Shown one piece after another: positions 7,979 to 16,523 of a stretch of DNA of 64,000 nucleotides. Position 1 is the first letter of the stretch. Each line of letters starts with the position of its first letter. The DNA is from Daejeonella sp. H1SJ63. GTDB lineage: Bacteria; Bacteroidota; Bacteroidia; Sphingobacteriales; Sphingobacteriaceae. The stretch is taken from the NCBI RefSeq assembly GCF_029360775.1, contig NZ_JARKMZ010000036.1:80072-144071 (forward strand). Reading direction: 5' to 3'. Under the pieces are notes generated by a model that made no database searches, had not been told where the DNA came from, and saw only the letters and a program-made list of their open reading frames with translations. The translations under genes and the position numbers were made by a program.

Positions 7979-8903
7979 TGAAAATTCGTCTTACCTGGTA
8001 TGTTTTTCTGTTTGTTCCCTCAAAATAGGTTCTGACATTAATTTCGGCTAAGATTCCGAACGTAATCAGCTGAATACCACCCAATAAAAAGATAAGTCCC
8101 AGAATCAGGAGTGGTTTTCCCCAGATGTCCTGTCCCATTAATTTCAGTACCAGCAGATATGCATTGATCAGAATTCCCAGTCCCAGCGAAATAAAACCCA
8201 TGGTTCCGAAAAGGTGCATCGGCTTCTGGATATATTTACGGAAGAACACCATGGTGATCAGATCCGACATCACTTTGAAAGTTCTGTTTAAGCCGTATTT
8301 GGATGTTCCATGGATTCGGGCATGATGCTTAACATCCACCTGAGTGATGCTTGCGCCCTGGAGTTTGGCCAGTACCGGAATAAAGCGGTGCAGCTCTCCG
8401 TAAATTCCAAGATCTTCGGCAATTTCACGCTTAAATACTTTGAGTGTACAGCCATAATCTTTGATGTAAACTCCGGTCATACGCCTGATAATGGCATTGG
8501 CGATTTTGGAAGGGATCTTACGAAGGAACATCCCATCCTGGCGGTTCGCACGGTTTCCTGCAACTACATCCCAGTCTTCTTCTATCAGTTTCTGAAGCAT
8601 GAAAGGAATATCTGTGGGGTCGTTCTGAAGGTCGCCGTCAATCAATGCAATATATTTGCCTTTGGAATGGTCAATACCGGCAGTCATGGCTGTACTTTGT
8701 CCGTAGTTTTTACGTAATTCTACCAGATTTATCCGGTCGTCTGCATGTTCACGGATCATTTTCTGAGTTCCGTCATTTGATCCGTCATCCACAAAAACCA
8801 CTTCATAATCCAGGTTCTGAAGGGCATCTCTAATCGCTGCGATCAGCGGGACAATGTTATCACGTTCATTTAAAACGGTGATGACTACAGATAGTTCTCT
8901 CAT
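7947..8903 (-). CDS. Family 2 glycosyltransferase (ArnC/DPM1-like)
   Basis: A 318-residue membrane-associated glycosyltransferase. The GT-A fold begins at the N-terminus (SVVITVLNERDN, FVDDGSNDGT), with the metal/nucleotide motif DGDLQ at 89-93 and HARIHGTSKYGLNR near 215. Two transmembrane helices follow at about 235-290. This layout is that of enzymes that transfer a sugar from a nucleotide donor to undecaprenyl or dolichyl phosphate on the inner face of the membrane. It overlaps the GT39 gene by 4 bases (ATGA) and the downstream membrane gene by 32 bases, so translational coupling is likely. Likely job: making the lipid-linked sugar used by the GT39 enzyme. Confidence 0.9.
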   Translation of the reverse strand: MRELSVVITVLNERDNIVPLIAAIRDALQNLDYEVVFVDDGSNDGTQKMIREHADDRINLVELRKNYGQSTAMTAGIDHSKGKYIALIDGDLQNDPTDIPFMLQKLIEEDWDVVAGNRANRQDGMFLRKIPSKIANAIIRRMTGVYIKDYGCTLKVFKREIAEDLGIYGELHRFIPVLAKLQGASITQVDVKHHARIHGTSKYGLNRTFKVMSDLITMVFFRKYIQKPMHLFGTMGFISLGLGILINAYLLVLKLMGQDIWGKPLLILGLIFLLGGIQLITFGILAEINVRTYFEGTNRKTYQVRRIFNGQKEDLEHR

Positions 8904-10498
8904 TTTATCAGGTAAAGTTTGAGGTTCTGGTACTGTTTAACCAATATCGCATCCGGATTATCCGGATTTTTATCAAAGGTAAAATAATAACCCGGCATAG
9001 CATCGCTTTCTGTGAATTTCACCTGCTTCATTCTGCTGCGCTGGATATAAAATATCAGACGGTCATGAAATGGAATATCAGGCTCGGAGGGATGATATCT
9101 GTAAAAATAAAGCGGCTGATCTTTGACAATATGACCAATTTCAATTGCTGAATTTTTGAAATAATTATCCGTCATGTTTTCAAGCCGGTGGGGAAGAATG
9201 AACCAGCTGAATGCCAGTCTGACCATGATCAGTAAAACAATAAAAGCGATGATCTTGCTGTCCTTCAGCCGGTAAAGTCCCCAACTGATCAGCGCACAGG
9301 CCAGCGTCAGAAATACGATCTTAAGATTCAGATGCGGAACATATTCATTCAGACCGAAAAAGAATGCTGCCGGAATCGCTAAAGTTACCGCTATAGCCAG
9401 AAATAGAATTATGCCATTAAATATCTTCTGTGTTTTTGGAAGAACTTCACGATAGGTATAATAGGCATGACTCCAGAGTATAAAAAGCAGGGGGTAGAGC
9501 ATCAGCAGGTATCGCGGACGGGTTTGAGGCGATAACCAGTAGACCCAGATATTGGCAAGGAATACAATGGTTATGAAGGTCAGAAACGGGTTTTGTTTAA
9601 TACCCCTGATGAATCCCCCGTGAAAACAGAACAGTAACAGCAAACTGGCAGGAAACAGATGAACTGCATGTTCGAAAGGGAAGGATATTACATGGATTAA
9701 GCTGGCCATGAATCCAAATTCAGTGGCTGTTCTTCTGCTGCTCTGATCCCAGATCGTACTGAGATATCCTTCCAGATTGGGGTTGTACTGGTAATAATTC
9801 CAGAAATAAGCGCCTATGATCAGCAGGCAGATGATACCGCTCAGAATATGCTGCCAGCTGAATAGTCTCTTGAAATTTTTTGTGTAAAGCAAAACAGCAA
9901 TCAGTGTAAACCCCTGAAATACGATGGATGGCATGCCCTTGCTGAGAAAAGTGATCGCGGTAATGATATAGGATGATAAAAACAGCAGCAACCATTTCTT
10001 CTGCTCCAGGAAATAGAAGATCAGCATAAAAGAGTTGAATGTCAGGCAGGAGTAAAGGATGTCAATATGCCCCAGCATGGAATCATAGATCAGCATGCGT
10101 CCGTTTACCAGGAAAAGGAGTGCGCTCAGGGCTGCAATACTTTTATTTTTCAGAAAGTAACTTACCCAGAAATAGATGTTTATGGCAAACAAAAACATCG
10201 GAATGATGGCAGGCAGGCGCGTGGTGAATTCTGAAAAATTTCCTGTCAGGAGATAGAACCCCGCAAGGATCCAGTTGTAAAAGGGAGGCTTGTTGTAATA
10301 AAATTCTCCGCCTACAGTTGGTACCGAGAAATTATTGCTGAGAATCATTTCAAGTGCAACATTTGCCCGGGTAGGCTCATCTGCAAAGAGTGGTAAAAGG
10401 CCCAGATTGATGAAAAATGCCGGTATTGCCAGTAAAATGAGGATAAAGAATGCTTTTCCGGGATTTTGGATCAGGAAGGTTTCCAGCTTGTGCATCAT
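8900..10498 (-). CDS. GT39/ArnT-like membrane glycosyltransferase
   Basis: A protein of 532 residues from the ATG at 10498; an upstream in-frame TTG at 10507 lies inside the -7 box and is unlikely to be used. It is highly hydrophobic, with many transmembrane segments. The first periplasmic loop carries ADEPTRANVALEM and YYNKPPFYNW, typical of ArnT/PMT-type enzymes in which the acidic residue acts in sugar transfer from a polyprenyl-phosphate donor. The acceptor (lipid A, glycan or protein) cannot be read from sequence. First gene of the GT39-GT2-membrane protein set, overlapping GT2 by ATGA. Confidence 0.88.
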   Translation of the reverse strand: MMHKLETFLIQNPGKAFFILILLAIPAFFINLGLLPLFADEPTRANVALEMILSNNFSVPTVGGEFYYNKPPFYNWILAGFYLLTGNFSEFTTRLPAIIPMFLFAINIYFWVSYFLKNKSIAALSALLFLVNGRMLIYDSMLGHIDILYSCLTFNSFMLIFYFLEQKKWLLLFLSSYIITAITFLSKGMPSIVFQGFTLIAVLLYTKNFKRLFSWQHILSGIICLLIIGAYFWNYYQYNPNLEGYLSTIWDQSSRRTATEFGFMASLIHVISFPFEHAVHLFPASLLLLFCFHGGFIRGIKQNPFLTFITIVFLANIWVYWLSPQTRPRYLLMLYPLLFILWSHAYYTYREVLPKTQKIFNGIILFLAIAVTLAIPAAFFFGLNEYVPHLNLKIVFLTLACALISWGLYRLKDSKIIAFIVLLIMVRLAFSWFILPHRLENMTDNYFKNSAIEIGHIVKDQPLYFYRYHPSEPDIPFHDRLIFYIQRSRMKQVKFTESDAMPGYYFTFDKNPDNPDAILVKQYQNLKLYLIK

Positions 10499-10504
10499 GG
10501 AAGG

Positions 10505-10512
10505 CAAAGATA
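10505..10512 (-). promoter_or_regulatory. -7 promoter box of the GT39 operon
   Basis: On the minus strand this reads TATCTTTG, an exact TAnnTTTG match. It ends 6 bases before the ATG at 10498, which implies a leaderless or nearly leaderless mRNA and decides against the TTG start at 10507. Confidence 0.6.
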
Positions 10513-10520
10513 TAAAAGCA

Positions 10521-10551
10521 AAAGGGAGATTTGTTTTTCAAATCTCCCTTT
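10521..10551 (-). terminator. Terminator of the L,D-transpeptidase gene
   Basis: AAAGGGAGATTTG and CAAATCTCCCTTT form a perfect 13-bp stem around a 5-base loop. On the minus strand the stem is followed by a T-rich stretch. It lies 18 bases after the end of the L,D-transpeptidase gene and directly before the promoter of the GT39 operon. Confidence 0.8.
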
Positions 10552-10569
10552 TCTTAAGCTTTAAGATGT

Positions 10570-11385
10570 TTAAATACTCGCCTGCAGCTTGCTGCCCGAG
10601 GAGATAAAGTTTGCTACTGCTATATTCTGATCCAGAAATTCTGATCTGTATTGAACTGATGGTCCGTTTATAAATAAAACGGTCTGACCTTTAATTACAT
10701 TGATAATGGTTTTTGTAAGCTCAACCGGTAGGGCAGGGCATCCGTGACTTCTGCCTAAACGGCCGGTTTGGTTAACAAACGACTGGCTTACATAATCTGC
10801 GCCATGGACTACTACGGCACGTTCTTTTGCATTGGTATTAAAACCTTTGTCGAGTCCATCCAGGCGCATTGAAAGTCCGTGCTTGCCTATATAGGTATCG
10901 CTGGTAACATAAAAACCCAGACTACTTTGGTGCGAATTAGGTTGATTGGAAAAACTGGTTGCTATATCCATTCCGCTGCCTCTGCCATGAGCAACAAGTG
11001 TATTGAATAATAATTTACTGCTTTCCAGATCAATGATCCAAAGTCTTTTTTCACTGCTTTTCTTGCTGAAATCAATAATCGTCAGCACTGATTTCTGAGC
11101 AGAAAGTAACTGTGTTTTTTTAAGATTGTAATATCCGATCAATGCTTTTTTGAAAACATTCTGGTCTAAACCCGCCTTCGCTAAGCTAGCCTGTTCGTAC
11201 ATTGATGCAATGTGCTGATTAAATAATTCAGAGTTTAAATTGTTTTTGCTTACTGGAGTTTCTTTTGTTTTGCTGTTTGTGTTTGAAAAATTCAGATCTG
11301 ATTTTTTAACTGATACCCAGCCGATAGCCGGAAGTGTGAATGCAAGCAGGAGAATGCTTAATACCCAGATTGATTGTTTCTTCAT
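10570..11385 (-). CDS. Murein L,D-transpeptidase catalytic domain protein
   Basis: A 271-residue exported protein. It has a signal peptide or membrane anchor at about 5-25, a low-complexity linker, then a catalytic domain. The active-site block is VVHGADYV (His194) and GRSHGCPALP (His214, Cys216), the YkuD-like arrangement with the nucleophilic cysteine. The stretch AHGRGSGMDIATSFSNQPNSHQ fits the Bacteroidota branch of this family. It should act in the periplasm on peptidoglycan peptides, either cross-linking them or attaching other molecules. It is monocistronic, with its own terminator. A possible promoter is at 11488-11495. Confidence 0.87.
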   Translation of the reverse strand: MKKQSIWVLSILLLAFTLPAIGWVSVKKSDLNFSNTNSKTKETPVSKNNLNSELFNQHIASMYEQASLAKAGLDQNVFKKALIGYYNLKKTQLLSAQKSVLTIIDFSKKSSEKRLWIIDLESSKLLFNTLVAHGRGSGMDIATSFSNQPNSHQSSLGFYVTSDTYIGKHGLSMRLDGLDKGFNTNAKERAVVVHGADYVSQSFVNQTGRLGRSHGCPALPVELTKTIINVIKGQTVLFINGPSVQYRSEFLDQNIAVANFISSGSKLQASI

Positions 11386-11487
11386 ATTTCAGTTCTTCTT
11401 TAAACCTTGTTTTAACGGTTCTATTAATAAAATATTATTAAAAATGATGAGTACAGGTTTGCTATAGGCTTCTGAATTAAAACGGTA

Positions 11488-11495
11488 CAAAGGTA
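11488..11495 (-). promoter_or_regulatory. Possible -7 box for the L,D-transpeptidase gene
   Basis: On the minus strand this reads TACCTTTG, matching TAnnTTTG. It lies about 100 bases upstream of the start, which would give a long leader. No -33 TTG is evident, so this is a weak call. Confidence 0.35.
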
Positions 11496-11623
11496 CGTAA
11501 TATCTTTACCAGAATTGTCATGGTAGAGTAGAAAGCTTGTTACTGTATATGAGTGTCTTAGCTTTATTATGTTGCTTATTCAGTGCTTTCAGGGCAGGGT
11601 ATTTCAGGCTGAAATCAGGCAAT

Positions 11624-11650
11624 AAAAAAGCCTCCCGGTTAGGAGAGGCT
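11624..11650 (-). terminator. Terminator of the glycyl-tRNA synthetase gene
   Basis: On the minus strand AGCCTCTCC and GGGAGGCT form a stem, followed by six T residues. It lies 23 bases after the synthetase stop codon. The rest of the region from 11386 to 11623 shows only a short TTTCAG/CTGAAA hairpin and the weak promoter box at 11488. Confidence 0.85.
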
Positions 11651-11673
11651 TGTTAAAATAGCATTTCAAATTA

Positions 11674-13134
11674 TTAGCTGAGCAGATTTTTCCAGCTTAC
11701 CATTTTTCCGATGATGTTTTCCAGGTCTGTAGCAGATACACGTTCCTGCTCCATACTGTCGCGGTGTCTGATGGTAACTGTATTGTCTTCCAGAGTTTGA
11801 TGATCTACCGTAACACAAACCGGCGTTCCTATTGCATCCTGTCTGCGGTAACGTTTACCGATTGAATCCTTTTCGTCATACTGAAGATTAAAATCCAGTT
11901 TTAACTGATCCATGATCTCCCTTGCTTTTTCAGGTAATCCGTCTTTTTTGGTTAAAGGGAAAACCGCTGCTTTTACAGGTGCCAGACAAGGATGTAAATG
12001 TAATACAGTACGTGAATCCTGTTTTTCGTCAGTGCTGAGATCCTGCTCTTCATAAGCATTGCAAAGAGTAAGTAGGAACATTCTGTCGAGTCCGATAGAT
12101 GTTTCAATCACATAAGGGACATAGTTTTTGTTTTCCTGGGTATCGAAATACTGAAGTTTTTTGCCCGAGAATTTCTCATGCTGGCTCAGATCAAAATCAG
12201 TACGGCTGTGAATTCCTTCAACTTCCTTGAATCCAAACGGGAATTCGAACTCGATATCAACTGCCGCATTGGCATAATGCGCCAGCTTGGTATGGTCATG
12301 ATAGCGATATTTATCTTTAATCGTGCCTAGTGCAAGATGCCATTTTAAACGGGCTTCCTTCCAGTGTGCGTACCATTCCATTTCTGTTCCCGGCTTTACA
12401 AAGAATTGCATTTCCATCTGTTCAAACTCACGCATACGCATGATAAACTGTCGGGCAATTACCTCATTACGGAATGCTTTTCCTATTTGTGCAATTCCAA
12501 ACGGAATTCTCATCCTGCCTGTTTTCTGTACATTCAGGAAGTTGACGAAAATACCCTGTGCTGTTTCAGGACGAAGATAAACTTCGTCAGATCCCTCAGC
12601 CATAGCACCCATCTGAGTGGAGAACATCAGGTTAAATTGTCTGACATCAGTCCAGTTGCGGGTTCCGGAAACCGGACAAACAATCTCGTGTTCTTCAATC
12701 AGGGCCTTCAGCTTAGGCAGATCTTCTGCATTGAGTGCAGCATCCATATCGGCCTGAAGCTTTTCAGCCTTGTCCAGTTTGCCGTCTTTGGCGTAACGGG
12801 CAATTTTATCTTCAATTAAATTATCAGCACGGTAACGTTTTTTAGAATCCTTATTGTCGATCATAGGATCGGCGAAGCCATCTACGTGTCCGCTTGCTTT
12901 CCATACTTTAGGATGCATGAATATGGCTGCATCAATACCAACGATATTCTCGTTCATCTGCACCATACTTTTCCACCAGTAGGTTTTAATATTATTCTTC
13001 AATTCAGATCCCAGCTGCCCGTAATCATATACTGCGCTCAGTCCGTCATAAATTTCACTTGAAGGGAATACAAAACCGTATTCCTTACTGTGAGAAACTA
13101 CATTCTTAAAAAGTTCTTCGTTGTTTTTACTCAT
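11674..13134 (-). CDS. glyS: Glycine--tRNA ligase
   Basis: A 486-residue class II aminoacyl-tRNA synthetase of the eukaryote/Gram-positive-like homodimeric type, which charges tRNA-Gly in the cytosol. The N-terminal catalytic core contains FVFPSSEIYDGL, the block EGSDEVYLRPETAQGIFVNF, MREFEQMEMQFFV and the class II motif 3 region IETSIGLDRMFLL near 350. The C-terminal anticodon-binding domain begins around HPCLAPVKAAVFPL. Length is normal. It is monocistronic, with a promoter box at 13142-13149 and a terminator. Its substrate tRNA-Gly(TCC) is at 39260. Confidence 0.96.
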   Translation of the reverse strand: MSKNNEELFKNVVSHSKEYGFVFPSSEIYDGLSAVYDYGQLGSELKNNIKTYWWKSMVQMNENIVGIDAAIFMHPKVWKASGHVDGFADPMIDNKDSKKRYRADNLIEDKIARYAKDGKLDKAEKLQADMDAALNAEDLPKLKALIEEHEIVCPVSGTRNWTDVRQFNLMFSTQMGAMAEGSDEVYLRPETAQGIFVNFLNVQKTGRMRIPFGIAQIGKAFRNEVIARQFIMRMREFEQMEMQFFVKPGTEMEWYAHWKEARLKWHLALGTIKDKYRYHDHTKLAHYANAAVDIEFEFPFGFKEVEGIHSRTDFDLSQHEKFSGKKLQYFDTQENKNYVPYVIETSIGLDRMFLLTLCNAYEEQDLSTDEKQDSRTVLHLHPCLAPVKAAVFPLTKKDGLPEKAREIMDQLKLDFNLQYDEKDSIGKRYRRQDAIGTPVCVTVDHQTLEDNTVTIRHRDSMEQERVSATDLENIIGKMVSWKNLLS

Positions 13135-13141
13135 AACCCTG

Positions 13142-13149
13142 CAAAGATA
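13142..13149 (-). promoter_or_regulatory. -7 promoter box of glyS
   Basis: On the minus strand this reads TATCTTTG, matching TAnnTTTG. It ends 7 bases before the ATG at 13134, again implying an almost leaderless mRNA. Confidence 0.55.
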
Positions 13150-13174
13150 GTATTGAAAATTAATTTTACCCGAT

Positions 13175-13248
13175 GATTAAGAATTAAGAATTACGAATTA
13201 CGAATTACGAATATTCATTTCTAAATACTAACTACTAAATACTAAATT
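13175..13248. repeat. Two adjacent heptamer arrays (GAATTAC and CTAAATA)
   Basis: From 13181 the sequence runs in exact 7-base steps: GAATTAA, then GAATTAC three times, then GAATATT (to 13215). After a 5-base gap a different word repeats in 7-base steps: CTAAATA, CTAACTA, CTAAATA, CTAAATT (13221-13248). The last unit forms part of the gldA -7 box. The whole array lies between the divergent glyS and gldA genes. Confidence 0.85.
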
Positions 13249-13250
13249 TG
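13243..13250 (+). promoter_or_regulatory. -7 promoter box of gldA
   Basis: TAAATTTG matches TAnnTTTG, with 4 bases between it and the ATG at 13255, so the mRNA would be leaderless. The box is built from the last CTAAATT heptamer of the array at 13221-13248. Confidence 0.55.
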
Positions 13251-13254
13251 CAGC

Positions 13255-13983
13255 ATGAGTATTCTGGTAGAAGATCTTTGTAAAACTTATAGTGAGCAAA
13301 AAGCATTGGACAGCATCTCATTCAGGGCTATGCCGGGTTCGGTGCTTGGTTTTTTAGGCCCGAATGGGGCCGGAAAGTCAACTACTATGAAGATTCTTAC
13401 CGGCTATATTCCCCAGACCTCGGGCAGGGCAGAAGTTTGTGGTTTTGATGTGAGCACCCATTCTATGGAGGTTCGCCGCCAAATTGGGTATCTTCCTGAG
13501 CATAATCCTCTTTATCTGGATATGTATGTCAGGGAGGCCCTGGGCTTTATCGGAGCCATCCATCAGACTGAAAATAAAGCAAGAAGAATAGATGAAGTGA
13601 TTGAAATGTGCGGATTAGGTCAGGAACAAAACAAGAAGATCAGTGCTTTATCTAAAGGCTACAGACAACGTGTAGGTTTGGCGCAGGCCATTTTTTCAGA
13701 TCCGCAGGTTTTGATTTTGGATGAACCTACTTCAGGCCTGGATCCTAATCAGGTGATTGGAATCAGAAATCTGATCAGGGATCTGGCAACAACACGTACA
13801 GTTATCTTATCCACGCACATCATGCAGGAGGTAGAGGCTATTTGCCAGAATGTGATTATTATTGATCAAGGTAAAATTGTAGCTGATGATAAACTGACCG
13901 ATCTGAGATTAAGCCATAATAACAAAAGTCTTGAAGATATTTTTATAGCTTTAACAGCCTCTCATGCTCATCAAACTTATTAA
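13255..13983 (+). CDS. gldA: Gliding-type ABC transporter ATP-binding protein GldA
   Basis: A 242-residue ABC ATPase. Walker A GPNGAGKS is at 35-42, the signature block LSKGYRQRVGLAQ at about 132-144 and Walker B LILDEPTSGLDP at about 153-164. The signature and following residues are typical of GldA. It should power the membrane unit GldF, with GldG as partner, at the cytoplasmic face. From memory, GldA of gliding flavobacteria is about 55 residues longer: here the sequence runs from the GKIVADDKL segment directly to NKSLEDIFIAL, as if an internal C-terminal segment were missing. First gene of gldA-gldF-gldG. Confidence 0.9.
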   Translation: MSILVEDLCKTYSEQKALDSISFRAMPGSVLGFLGPNGAGKSTTMKILTGYIPQTSGRAEVCGFDVSTHSMEVRRQIGYLPEHNPLYLDMYVREALGFIGAIHQTENKARRIDEVIEMCGLGQEQNKKISALSKGYRQRVGLAQAIFSDPQVLILDEPTSGLDPNQVIGIRNLIRDLATTRTVILSTHIMQEVEAICQNVIIIDQGKIVADDKLTDLRLSHNNKSLEDIFIALTASHAHQTY

Positions 13984-14006
13984 TCCCCCATTTAATTAAT
14001 TCTGAA

Positions 14007-14735
14007 GTGATCAGTATTTTCAATAAAGAAATCAGCGGTTTTTTCAGTTCAATGGTAGCCTATGTGATCATGGGGGTATTTCTGCTGGTTACCGGTTTAT
14101 TTCTCTGGGTATTCCCTGATTCCAGTATTCTGGATTATGGTTACGCCGGATTAGACAGTTTTTTTAATATTTCTCCTTATTTGTTTATGTTCCTGATTCC
14201 GGCAATAACCATGCGTTCATTGGCAGAGGAACAAAAAGACGGAACATTCGAATTACTGGCTACACGGCCTCTCCGCGACTGGGATATCGTGCTCGGTAAG
14301 TTCTTTGCTTCTCTGGCTATTGTGATTCTGGCTCTGTTGCCAACTATCATTTATTATATTACGGTCTATCAGCTTGGGGTTACTCAGGGTAATGTAGATA
14401 CCGGAGCAGTGATTGGTTCTTATCTGGGTTTGATATTTTTGGGGGCAGCTTTTACATCTATCGGACTTTTCACCTCATCGCTTTCTAAAAATCAGATCAT
14501 AGCATTCACCTTCGCAGTTTTTCTTTCATTTTTCGCTTTCAGCGGATTTGATTCTATGAGTTCGATTCTATCTCTGCAGGGCATTGCCGGGGTACTAACC
14601 GGATTGGGAATCAGTGAGCATTATCAGTCGATCAGCAGGGGAGTGCTTGATACAAGAGACCTGATCTATTTTTTGAGTTTTACAGCTCTGTTTCTTTTAA
14701 TCACTAAAACGATTTTAGGAGGTAGAAAATGGTAA
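14007..14735 (+). CDS. gldF: ABC transporter permease GldF
   Basis: A 242-residue membrane protein with about six transmembrane helices, of the ABC-2 permease type. MRSLAEEQKDGTFELLATRPL (about 69-89) and the region DWDIVLGKFFASL are the conserved ABC-2 segment. It starts with GTG at 14007, 23 bases after gldA; no better start is present. It overlaps gldG by 7 bases. With GldA and GldG it forms a putative exporter or regulator needed for gliding in some flavobacteria. Many non-gliding Bacteroidota carry these genes too, so motility cannot be concluded. Confidence 0.9.
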   Translation: MISIFNKEISGFFSSMVAYVIMGVFLLVTGLFLWVFPDSSILDYGYAGLDSFFNISPYLFMFLIPAITMRSLAEEQKDGTFELLATRPLRDWDIVLGKFFASLAIVILALLPTIIYYITVYQLGVTQGNVDTGAVIGSYLGLIFLGAAFTSIGLFTSSLSKNQIIAFTFAVFLSFFAFSGFDSMSSILSLQGIAGVLTGLGISEHYQSISRGVLDTRDLIYFLSFTALFLLITKTILGGRKW

Positions 14736-16411
14736 ATCGTAAAAAAGCCGACCTAATTACTCTCGCAATTGCCATTGCGGTAATTCTTGTTATAAATTTT
14801 CTGGGCTCCCTGTTTTTTACGCGTATTGATTTTACGTCAGAAAAGCGATATACCCTTTCGGATGTAACAAAAGATATTCTTAATTCGCTCGATGATAAGG
14901 TTCAGGTTACTGTTTATCTGGAAGGCGAGTTCCCTGCAGGTTTTAAGAGATTGCGAAACTCTACCAGAGATCTGCTCATAGATTTTGAAGCCTATTCTGA
15001 TAACAGACTTCAGTTTGGTTTTGTTAATCCCATGTCGGGTGATCAGCAGGCTCAGGAACAGGCTTATCAGCAATTGCTTGAAAAAGGACTCGAGCCTACA
15101 AATCTGAGTGTAAAAACAGAGGATGGGATGTCGCAGAAGATTATTTTCCCGGCTGCAATGATTACCTATAAAGGTGCGCAAATACCGGTTAAGCTTTTGC
15201 AGAACAGGACAGGTTCCAGTCCCGAGGAAGTTTTGAATAATTCAATTCAAAACCTGGAATATGCTTTTGCCAGTGCTGTGAAGAAGCTTAGTACCGGTGG
15301 TTCTGTACGTGTTGGTTTTACCGAAGGTCATGGCGAATTAACAGATATGCAGCTTAGCGATGCCATTAAATCGCTGGGCGATTCTTATGAAGTTGGGCGG
15401 GTTAATCTTCAGACAATTCCATTCGGCGGACTTGATCAGTTGAAGCTTTTGATTATTGCTAAACCTGATCAGGCCTTTTCTGAAGCCGAGAAATATAAAA
15501 TAGATTATTTCCTGATGAAAGGAGGTAGAATTATCTGGTCGCTTGATCAGGTAAATGCAGATCTGGATAGCTTAAGAGGGGCATCAGAGCAGCTTGCATT
15601 CCCGAAAAAACTGGATATCGATGATATGCTTTTCAAGTATGGGCTTCGTATGAATTATGATTTGCTGGCAGATATGAATTGTGCTCAGATACCTCTGAAC
15701 GTAGGGGATATCGGAGGGCAATCACAGATTCAAATGCTTCCCTGGTTGTTTTATCCGGTATTTGTTCCGGTATCAGCTCATCCGCTTGTAAAAAATCTGG
15801 ATGGAATCCGTTCTGAATTTCCCGGAAGTATCGACCTTATTGAATTGAAGAATGTGCATTCTGAAGTACTTCTGGCTTCCTCGCCATTCAGCAGGAAGAT
15901 TGATGCACCTACGATGCTCTCATTGAATATGGTTGAAAAGGAGCCTGATCCCGAACAATTTAAGGGCGTACCTAAGCCTTTTGCCGTTTTGCTTGAGGGT
16001 GAGTTTCCCTCTAATTTCAGAAACCGGCCGGTGCCGGAAGGGATCAATGAAAAGGTCAGCATTCCTGAAAAGAGCCGAAACGGTAAAATGATAGCTATTG
16101 CAGATGGGGATGTTTTTAAAAACCAGATCAATACCAAAGATGGCTCTCCGTATCCGCTTGGTTTCGACCGCTATACTCAGGAGCAATATGCCAACAAGAG
16201 TCTGCTGTTAAATGCTGCCGATTACCTGACCGATGATTCAGGGATCATCAGCCTGCGTAATAAGGAAATTAAACTGCGTCTGCTCGACAGGGTAAAAATC
16301 CGACAGGAAAAAACCTTCTGGCAGCTGATTAATATCGGATTGCCGCTGCTGATGTTGATAGCCTGTGGTATTTTTCAACATTACTACCGCATTAGGAAGT
16401 ATACCCGTTAA
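14729..16411 (+). CDS. gldG: Gliding-associated ABC transporter auxiliary protein GldG
   Basis: A 560-residue protein with an N-terminal transmembrane segment (about 10-30), a large periplasmic domain and a C-terminal transmembrane helix (about 535-552). The domain has TRIDFTSEKRYTLSDVT, VTVYLEGEFPAGFKRLRN and a GFTEGHGELTD segment, typical of the GldG/IFT52-like auxiliary subunit. It probably acts with GldA and GldF in the cell envelope. It starts within the last 7 bases of gldF, so translation is likely coupled. Length is normal for the family. Confidence 0.9.
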   Translation: MVNRKKADLITLAIAIAVILVINFLGSLFFTRIDFTSEKRYTLSDVTKDILNSLDDKVQVTVYLEGEFPAGFKRLRNSTRDLLIDFEAYSDNRLQFGFVNPMSGDQQAQEQAYQQLLEKGLEPTNLSVKTEDGMSQKIIFPAAMITYKGAQIPVKLLQNRTGSSPEEVLNNSIQNLEYAFASAVKKLSTGGSVRVGFTEGHGELTDMQLSDAIKSLGDSYEVGRVNLQTIPFGGLDQLKLLIIAKPDQAFSEAEKYKIDYFLMKGGRIIWSLDQVNADLDSLRGASEQLAFPKKLDIDDMLFKYGLRMNYDLLADMNCAQIPLNVGDIGGQSQIQMLPWLFYPVFVPVSAHPLVKNLDGIRSEFPGSIDLIELKNVHSEVLLASSPFSRKIDAPTMLSLNMVEKEPDPEQFKGVPKPFAVLLEGEFPSNFRNRPVPEGINEKVSIPEKSRNGKMIAIADGDVFKNQINTKDGSPYPLGFDRYTQEQYANKSLLLNAADYLTDDSGIISLRNKEIKLRLLDRVKIRQEKTFWQLINIGLPLLMLIACGIFQHYYRIRKYTR

Positions 16412-16523
16412 ATTGTATATTTTTGGATTGTAAAAACCGTTGATAATAATTTTGTCCGGCGGATAATGGCTGATTAGGAACTACCGAAAAGCTTTACTAT
16501 TATTGTTTTTCAGATATTTGAAT

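Noticed and set aside
8310..8717. Plus-strand reading frame opposite the GT2 gene
   Set aside because: It is antisense to well-conserved glycosyltransferase motifs and lacks any recognisable domain.
13255..16411. gldAFG as proof of gliding motility
   Set aside because: These genes occur in non-gliding Bacteroidota, and the other gliding genes (gldB-D, gldK-N, sprA) are not in the window.
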